A stretch of DNA of 64,000 nt, taken from contig CALAJQ010000003.1 in NCBI GenBank assembly GCA_937922785.1, forward strand, positions 83,948-147,947. The letters are read 5' to 3'. Made by a program: the position numbers and the translations under genes. This document shows positions 59,121 through 64,000 of this stretch, one piece after another. Below the pieces are notes generated by a model. That model saw nothing but the letters and a program-made list of their open reading frames with translations, was not told where the DNA came from and made no database searches. Positions within the stretch are counted from its first letter, which is position 1. The number at the start of each line of letters is the position of its first letter. The DNA is from an uncultured Acidimicrobiales bacterium. GTDB lineage: Bacteria; Actinomycetota; Acidimicrobiia; Acidimicrobiales; SZUA-35.

Positions 59121-60320
59121 ATGGCAGACCAAGAAAAGCTAGTTGACGACGCAATTGCAGAACTTCTAGCAAATCACGACCCTAAGACCGAGAGCTTTGA
59201 AGAGTTCCGAGGACACCAATTCGACGCTGGCCTGGCCTGGGTCTACTTCGAACGCACTGCGGGCGGTCTGGGAGTAGAACCGAAGCTGCAACGCAAAGTT
59301 GATTCCGCTCTTAGAGCCGCCGGCGCTCCGCCAATGCATCCGGCAATGTTCTTTATGCACTTGGCTGGCCCGACCATTGCGACCCACGGAACCCCAGAAC
59401 AACAGACCACGTTCATGCGGCCGATGTTTACCGGTGAAGAGCGCTGGTGTCAGCTGTTCTCTGAGCCCGGGGCCGGTTCTGACTTTGCTGGCCTGGCAGC
59501 CCGAGCTGTGCGCGATGGCGACGAGTGGACCGTTAACGGCCAGAAGGTGTGGAACACCATGGCTCACATCGCCGACTGGGGAATGCTTGTTACAAGATCT
59601 GACCCCTCGGTGCCCAAGCACAGCGGCATGACCTACTTTGCTCTCGATATGAAGTCCGAAGGCGTCGAGGTGCGACCGCTGCGCCAGATCACCGGTGAGG
59701 CCGAGTTTAACGAGGTCTACCTGACCGACGCTCGGGTGCCCGACGCCAACCGAATCGGTGACGTCGGAGGCGGCTGGCGTGTCTCTTTGACCACTCTCAT
59801 GAACGAGCGCAACGCGATTGGCGGAGGTGGCGGTGGAGGTCCAAAGAGGGGCAGTGGTCCGATTTCTGCAGCGGTTGATGCCTGGAACAAGATCGAGCCT
59901 GAGAACCGGCGCGATTCGCAGAAGGAACAGCTGATGAAGCTTTGGAGTCGGGCCGAGGTTCTTCGCCTCACAAACGCTCGGGCCGCAGAGGCGCGCAAAG
60001 GCGGCAACCCTGGCCCGGAAGGTTCGATTGGCAAGCTGGCCAGTGCCGATCTGAACAAAGAGATTCTCGAACTTGCTGTCACCCTCGCTGGGCCCGCCGG
60101 ACTGGTCGGATTCGACTACTCGTTCCGAAGGCCTGAAGACCTGTCGGTAAGCGGCCTAGAAAACGGAGTTGGCCACGGGTTCTTGCGAGTTCGGGCCAAC
60201 AGCATCGAGGGCGGCACATCAGAGATCATGAGAAACATTGTCGGCGAGCAGGTTCTGGGACTACCAGGCGAACCGCGTGTTGACAAAAAAGTTCCTTGGA
60301 TTGAGGTTCCGCGCAGCTAA
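59121..60320 (+). CDS. Acyl-CoA dehydrogenase family protein
   Basis: A 399-residue flavoprotein. Typical blocks are WCQLFSEPGAGSDFAGL (about 113-129, FAD and substrate loop), DEWTVNGQKVWNTMAHIADW (about 138-157), and near the end SIEGGTSEIMRNIVGEQVLGLP. The N-terminal helical domain is short. A Gly run (about 235-242) precedes the C-terminal domain. It would pass electrons to ETF. The FadE-like sequence suggests an unusual acyl-CoA, such as a steroid or branched intermediate, but no specific substrate is supported. Confidence 0.9.
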   Translation: MADQEKLVDDAIAELLANHDPKTESFEEFRGHQFDAGLAWVYFERTAGGLGVEPKLQRKVDSALRAAGAPPMHPAMFFMHLAGPTIATHGTPEQQTTFMRPMFTGEERWCQLFSEPGAGSDFAGLAARAVRDGDEWTVNGQKVWNTMAHIADWGMLVTRSDPSVPKHSGMTYFALDMKSEGVEVRPLRQITGEAEFNEVYLTDARVPDANRIGDVGGGWRVSLTTLMNERNAIGGGGGGGPKRGSGPISAAVDAWNKIEPENRRDSQKEQLMKLWSRAEVLRLTNARAAEARKGGNPGPEGSIGKLASADLNKEILELAVTLAGPAGLVGFDYSFRRPEDLSVSGLENGVGHGFLRVRANSIEGGTSEIMRNIVGEQVLGLPGEPRVDKKVPWIEVPRS

Positions 60321-60337
60321 CCCGTCAAGCTGTAGGG

Positions 60338-61558
60338 GTGGCTAAGAACGTCGACATGATCGTCATCGGCGCCGGCCCTGCTGGCGCCGCCGCGGCAATC
60401 TCTGCAGCACGCGGAGGGGCCCGCGTTGTGGTATTTGATAAGGCGCCTTACGGCCGGGACAAGGTCTGTGGCGATGGCCTCACCCCACGCGCAATCGGTG
60501 CTCTCAACGAACTCAAGATCCCGCTTGACGACGCTCATCACATCGTCGGCCTCCGGATGATCGCCAACAACACGGTTAGAGAGCTCGACTGGCCCTCGGG
60601 CGGCCGATTTCCCAACCACGGCGCAGTTTGGCCCCGACGCAAGCTTGATGCTGCCCTGATAGATGCAGCAAACGAAGCTGGGGCTGAAATCATCTGGGAG
60701 ACCGAAGCCATTCCTCTGATGGAGGGCGACACGGTTACCGGTGTTAAGGCCAACAGTGAAACTTGGCTTGCTCCTCTAACGGTTGTTGCGACTGGGGCTC
60801 CGGGCACTGTTGCCAAGATGCTTGGCACAGACCGGATTGAGGACGAGCCGTTCGGTCTCGCAATTCGGGCCTATGCAGAGTCTCCTCGGCATGCAGACGC
60901 ACACTTGGAGGCATGCCTGACCCTCAAAGATGACCACGGCACACCCGTTCCCGGCTACGGCTGGATGTTCCCGGCGGGTGACGGCACGGTCAACATCGGC
61001 GTCGGAGCTCTTAGCACCATGAAGGGTTTCAAGAGTCTCAACCTCAACAACCTCTTAGCTTCCTACCGGTCCATGGTCGAAGTGCCGTGGGGGCTCGGTC
61101 CAAACTTGGAACGACCTCGGGCGTGGCGACTTCCAATGAGCGCGCAAAAGCGCCACGGCCCGGGCTGGGCGGCGGTGGGCGATGCCGCTGGACTGATCAA
61201 CCCGATGAACGGTGAGGGCATCGACTACGGCCTGGAGTCAGGCATGTTGATCTCTGAGCTGTTCCTGAAGGACCCACTTACAGCACCACGGCTTTATGAC
61301 ATTCAAGTTGGTGAGCTGTTCGACGGCTTCCTAAGTACTGGTCGCCGCTTTAGTTTCCTAATTGGCCACCCGTTCATTCTGAAGAACGGACTTCGCATGG
61401 CCGTCGGCACTGACGCGATCGCGAAGATAACCCTGCAGGTGATGGGCAACTTGGTTGACTCAAACACGCCCGGAGCTGCTGGCAAAGTGTTCAGTCTCAG
61501 CGAAAAAGCCCTAAAGGCCGCCGACCCGCTGCTGCGAAGAACTCGAGCCAAAGCGTGA
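60338..61558 (+). CDS. Geranylgeranyl-reductase family protein, probable menaquinone reductase (MenJ-like)
   Basis: A 406-residue FAD enzyme: VIGAGPAGAAAAISAARGGA (about 9-28), FDKAPYGRDKVCGDGLTPRA (about 34-53, the CxxG-like substrate motif), GYGWMFPAGDGTVNIGVG and GDAAGLINPMNGEGIDYGLE (about 283-302). Its length equals that of mycobacterial MenJ (Rv0561c), which saturates one isoprene unit of menaquinone. A role in archaeal-type or other isoprenoid reduction is less likely in an actinobacterium. GTG start 17 bases after the acyl-CoA dehydrogenase gene. Confidence 0.88.
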   Translation: MAKNVDMIVIGAGPAGAAAAISAARGGARVVVFDKAPYGRDKVCGDGLTPRAIGALNELKIPLDDAHHIVGLRMIANNTVRELDWPSGGRFPNHGAVWPRRKLDAALIDAANEAGAEIIWETEAIPLMEGDTVTGVKANSETWLAPLTVVATGAPGTVAKMLGTDRIEDEPFGLAIRAYAESPRHADAHLEACLTLKDDHGTPVPGYGWMFPAGDGTVNIGVGALSTMKGFKSLNLNNLLASYRSMVEVPWGLGPNLERPRAWRLPMSAQKRHGPGWAAVGDAAGLINPMNGEGIDYGLESGMLISELFLKDPLTAPRLYDIQVGELFDGFLSTGRRFSFLIGHPFILKNGLRMAVGTDAIAKITLQVMGNLVDSNTPGAAGKVFSLSEKALKAADPLLRRTRAKA

Positions 61559-61576
61559 CTCAAACGTTGGGGGCTA

Positions 61577-63592
61577 CTAACTGCCAGCAGCCCCCAACCG
61601 AGGCCGACCAGTAGCGGTGACAGTCACTGTCGATTCCACGAACAAGTCTGCACCATCGGTCCTAACAACCTTTTTATCCTGAGAAACTTCAAGAACAGGC
61701 TCCACTGCGCCAGCCGCGATTGCTGCCGCAGTCATCTGGCGGCCGAGGAAGTCAACTGCGTGATCGGTGGCTTCGCCCGGCGAGTCGAAGTCTTGTTGTT
61801 CGGTGCCAGCGTGGGATCTGAACCGGCCGTTCTTTAGCGGCGTGATGGCGGCCCGAGCGGTCATGGCAACGTGCCCGACAACAGCACCCACGGCATTAGC
61901 GACACCGGCGTGGGGCGAGAGAACCAATTCGGCGCCAAGCAAGTTTGCTACTGCGGGATAGTAGGTGGCTGCGCTAGCTCCGAGTCCGATCAACGGCACA
62001 GCCACGCCAACATCGATCTTCACAAGCCCACTGTGGCGGTCAAGACCAGCCTGGGCCAGAGCACTCTTGGCAAGTTCGGAATCTCTAAAACCGTCCGAAG
62101 CTAGCGCCGCGCCAAGAACTAACTGGCCGCTTTCGCGAACTAGCCGATCGACCACGCGTTGACACAGGTTTTCGGCGTCAGCGTCTATCACGTCGGCACG
62201 GCGATCTCGCTGCCTAGCGAACAATGCTGCCGCCATCCGGGCTGCTGGTTCGGAGTACTGGGTGTGCAGACCAAGAACATGACAAGCATCGGTCGGGGTG
62301 AATCCGCAACGCAAAACCACTCCCGTGCGCACGAGGCGATCAAGGGTTAGCTCATGGCGTTTGGTGGGCAATAGATCGTTCAGACACACCGGCCCCTCGC
62401 CAAGCTTGGAGACGATGTCTCGCACACGCTCGTCGTCATCGAGCGGAGCGTCAGGTCTTGCCAATAACCCAAACTGGCCGTCTCGTTCTCGGGACAGGTC
62501 CGAAAGGCTTTCACGCTCGAGGACCTTAAGAACGGCATCTCCGAATTGGCTGGCCAAGATTGAAATTGGCACGACTCTTCCCGGTCCGAGCGAAAGCTCT
62601 GTTGTTTGCCCGACGTCGTTGACCCGAACCTCGGAATCTCCTCCAAGGCCGAATGTATCCATCGCTACCGCTTCGACCATGGTTCGGTGGCCACCTACGG
62701 TTGCGCCCTCGGTGTCTAGGCGCGGCTTTCCGTTGCGCAGGATTGCTATGTCTGTAGTAGTCCCCCCGATGTCAGACACGATTGCATTCGGCGCATCAGT
62801 TAGGAAGCTGGCCCCAATCACACTGGCAGCTGGGCCCGACAAAATGGTCTCAATCGGGCGAGTGCGAGCGACTTCAACCGATAGCAAAGTGCCATCGCCA
62901 CGAACGACCATCAACGGGGCGTCAATATTGCGTTCGTCCAACAAACCAGACGCCGCAGATAGAAGCGAGCCAATCAACGGAATGAGCCTGGCGTTAAGCA
63001 ACGAAGTAAGTGCCCGACGCGGACCATTTAGCTTGGCGGTCAACTCGTGGCTGCACGTCACCGGCGAGTCTGTTACCGATCTGATGTGGTCTCTGATCGC
63101 AAGCTCGTGCGCTGGGTTTCGAACCGCAAACTGGCCCACAACCGCGTACCCGGCTGGCTGAGGAGACAGCTCTTGCAAGGCGTCGAAAAGCTGGTCAAGA
63201 TCCAAGGGGGATCGTTCGAGGCCGTAGGCATCGTGTCCACCTTGCACACGAACAACCGCATCTGAACCCAACGTCTCGTTAAGGCCAGCGCGTTTCAGGT
63301 CATCATCGGAGAACCCAACAGCTACTAGGGCGACTCGTCCACCGTGACCCTCAACTAACGCATTGGTGGCCAGCGTTGTTGAAACCGAGCACAGCTGGAT
63401 TTCCCAAGGCTGCGCATCTGACTCGGCCAAGACCGCATCAAGTGACTCACCGATCCCGATGGCAAGGTCGTGGCGTGTGGTCAAAGCCTTGGCCTTGGCG
63501 ACCACTTCATAGTCACCGGTTTGGCTTACTTCAATAAGCACGGCGTCGGTGTATGTGCCGCCAGTGTCGACCCCAAGAAGCAGTGAACGCAT
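61577..63592 (-). CDS. Hydantoinase/oxoprolinase-family protein (HyuA-like)
   Basis: A 671-residue ATP-dependent amidohydrolase-type protein. It starts LLGVDTGGTYTDAVLIE (about 5-21, ASKHA phosphate-binding loop), with SVSTTLATNALVEG (about 69-82), ILSGPAASVIGAS (about 259-271) and VSDIGGTTTDIAIL (about 278-291) typical of HyuA. The partner HyuB is not next to it. Stand-alone members exist in actinobacteria. Possible substrates are hydantoins, 5-oxoproline or N-methylhydantoin, the last being an intermediate of creatinine degradation to sarcosine, which would fit the window but is only a guess. Confidence 0.85.
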   Translation of the reverse strand: MRSLLLGVDTGGTYTDAVLIEVSQTGDYEVVAKAKALTTRHDLAIGIGESLDAVLAESDAQPWEIQLCSVSTTLATNALVEGHGGRVALVAVGFSDDDLKRAGLNETLGSDAVVRVQGGHDAYGLERSPLDLDQLFDALQELSPQPAGYAVVGQFAVRNPAHELAIRDHIRSVTDSPVTCSHELTAKLNGPRRALTSLLNARLIPLIGSLLSAASGLLDERNIDAPLMVVRGDGTLLSVEVARTRPIETILSGPAASVIGASFLTDAPNAIVSDIGGTTTDIAILRNGKPRLDTEGATVGGHRTMVEAVAMDTFGLGGDSEVRVNDVGQTTELSLGPGRVVPISILASQFGDAVLKVLERESLSDLSRERDGQFGLLARPDAPLDDDERVRDIVSKLGEGPVCLNDLLPTKRHELTLDRLVRTGVVLRCGFTPTDACHVLGLHTQYSEPAARMAAALFARQRDRRADVIDADAENLCQRVVDRLVRESGQLVLGAALASDGFRDSELAKSALAQAGLDRHSGLVKIDVGVAVPLIGLGASAATYYPAVANLLGAELVLSPHAGVANAVGAVVGHVAMTARAAITPLKNGRFRSHAGTEQQDFDSPGEATDHAVDFLGRQMTAAAIAAGAVEPVLEVSQDKKVVRTDGADLFVESTVTVTATGRPRLGAAGS

Positions 63593-63622
63593 CAGGACAG
63601 GCTAAGGCCCTAGTCTGTTCTC

Positions 63623-63763
63623 GTGAGTGATATCGAACTGTTGATTGTTGGCGGGCTGGCAGTCTTCGCAGTCTTTTTCTTTGTCAAAAAGCTAATCAAA
63701 CTTGCCGTTTGGTTTGCCGTGCTCGCTGCCCTCGGTGTGGCTGTTTTTAACTACATGAGCTAA
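63623..63763 (+). CDS. 46-residue single- or double-span membrane protein
   Basis: A short frame from GTG 63623 encodes MSDIELLIVGGLAVFAVFFF followed by VKKLIKLAVWFAVLAALGVA and VFNYMS. Two hydrophobic stretches are separated by KKLIK, as in small inner-membrane proteins. The start lies 31 bases after the divergent HyuA-like gene start. No known family. It was found by reading the intergenic space; the composition is too strongly membrane-like to be chance, but expression is not shown. Confidence 0.55.
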   Translation: MSDIELLIVGGLAVFAVFFFVKKLIKLAVWFAVLAALGVAVFNYMS

Positions 63764-63770
63764 CCGGAGA

Positions 63771-63804
63771 AAGAAATTGTGTAGGCCATTGGCGCCAATT
63801 TCTT
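63771..63804 (+). terminator. Hairpin after the small membrane-protein gene
   Basis: AAGAAATTG (63771-63779) pairs with CAATTTCTT (63796-63804) around a 16-base loop, eight bases after the stop. There is no T-run, so this is only a possible terminator. Nothing else is recognised from here to the window end. Confidence 0.35.
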
Positions 63805-64000
63805 GCTACCAGAACGGTCATAGGACTCAGCTAGTCAGACGAAGGCTCTGCTGCCTGAGCCAAGAAGGTCAATGTCTTTAGCGTTTCATGTTGTTGCATG
63901 GTACTGAGAACGGTCTCAAACGTACTCATCTAGCTGGTTAGACGCTGTCAGCGCTACCTCTAATAGTCGCCCTTTAAGTCCCGACTCGGACATGAGTTAC

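Noticed and set aside
63780..64000. RNA gene or start of a new gene in the last 220 bases
   Set aside because: No tRNA-like fold, conserved motif or convincing coding frame was found beyond the possible hairpin at 63771-63804.

Overview
The window reads like the chromosome of an aerobic, probably marine, member of the Actinomycetota, most likely class Acidimicrobiia. The evidence is a relative of the mycothiol-dependent reductase Rv2466c, a DUF3052 protein, a MenJ-type menaquinone reductase, an AbiEi/DUF559 fusion and a moderately high G+C content judged by eye. No rRNA, tRNA or CRISPR array was seen. The taxonomic call is an inference from gene content only.

The dominant theme is one-carbon metabolism from methylated amines. 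At 2.8-9.8 kb an IclR regulator stands divergent from a six-gene corrinoid methyl-transfer cassette: corrinoid protein, DUF1638, PF13769 protein, methyl-THF:corrinoid methyltransferase, RACo-like activator and a non-pyrrolysine MttB-family methyltransferase. A PabB-PabC fusion for folate synthesis follows. At 23.7-28.5 kb lie two dimethylglycine/sarcosine dehydrogenase-like flavoproteins. At 28.6-33.1 kb is a formate dehydrogenase whose catalytic gene needs a UGA selenocysteine codon and whose FdhA polypeptide is split into two genes placed in reversed order. At 33.2 kb is a second UGA-interrupted gene, a selenocysteine form of Rv2466c. At 36.9-41.2 kb a third dehydrogenase is followed by etfB-etfA. 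At 42.3-44.9 kb are fhs (formate-THF ligase) and a MetF-like reductase, and at 54.9 kb is folD. Together these could carry methyl groups from a betaine-type amine to THF, oxidise them (MetF, FolD, Fhs) to formate and then to CO2, while the remaining N-methyl groups are removed by ETF-linked dehydrogenases. Three promoters, for the corrinoid cassette, formate dehydrogenase and fhs, share paired TTCCA-N5-TGGAA palindromes 18 bp apart, which suggests one regulon.

Other regions. 0.7-2.0 kb: an AbiEi/DUF559 gene framed by two 102-bp direct repeats, with a third, rearranged copy at 42.0 kb. 11.6-19.9 kb: a FadR-type regulator, a peptide-type ABC importer, a 2OG dioxygenase and a hydroxyacid dehydrogenase, with three GGTATACC-like sites exactly 21 bp apart. 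20-23.5 kb: a secreted propeller/FN3 protein, a small unknown protein, a HAD phosphatase and a DUF3052 protein. 34-36.9 kb: proS and two paralogous membrane-anchored unknown proteins. 45-50.3 kb: an MFS permease, AmtB, a cyclase-family protein, a second hydroxyacid dehydrogenase and an AIM24-like protein. 50.3-54.8 kb: a two-component system with an ABC-2 exporter, and a Kbp-like BON-LysM protein. 55.9-63.8 kb: a lipoprotein, a SEC-C protein, UppP, an acyl-CoA dehydrogenase, a MenJ-like reductase, a HyuA-like protein and a 46-residue membrane protein.

All calls rest on reading motifs and layout by eye. No database search, folding or alignment program was run.
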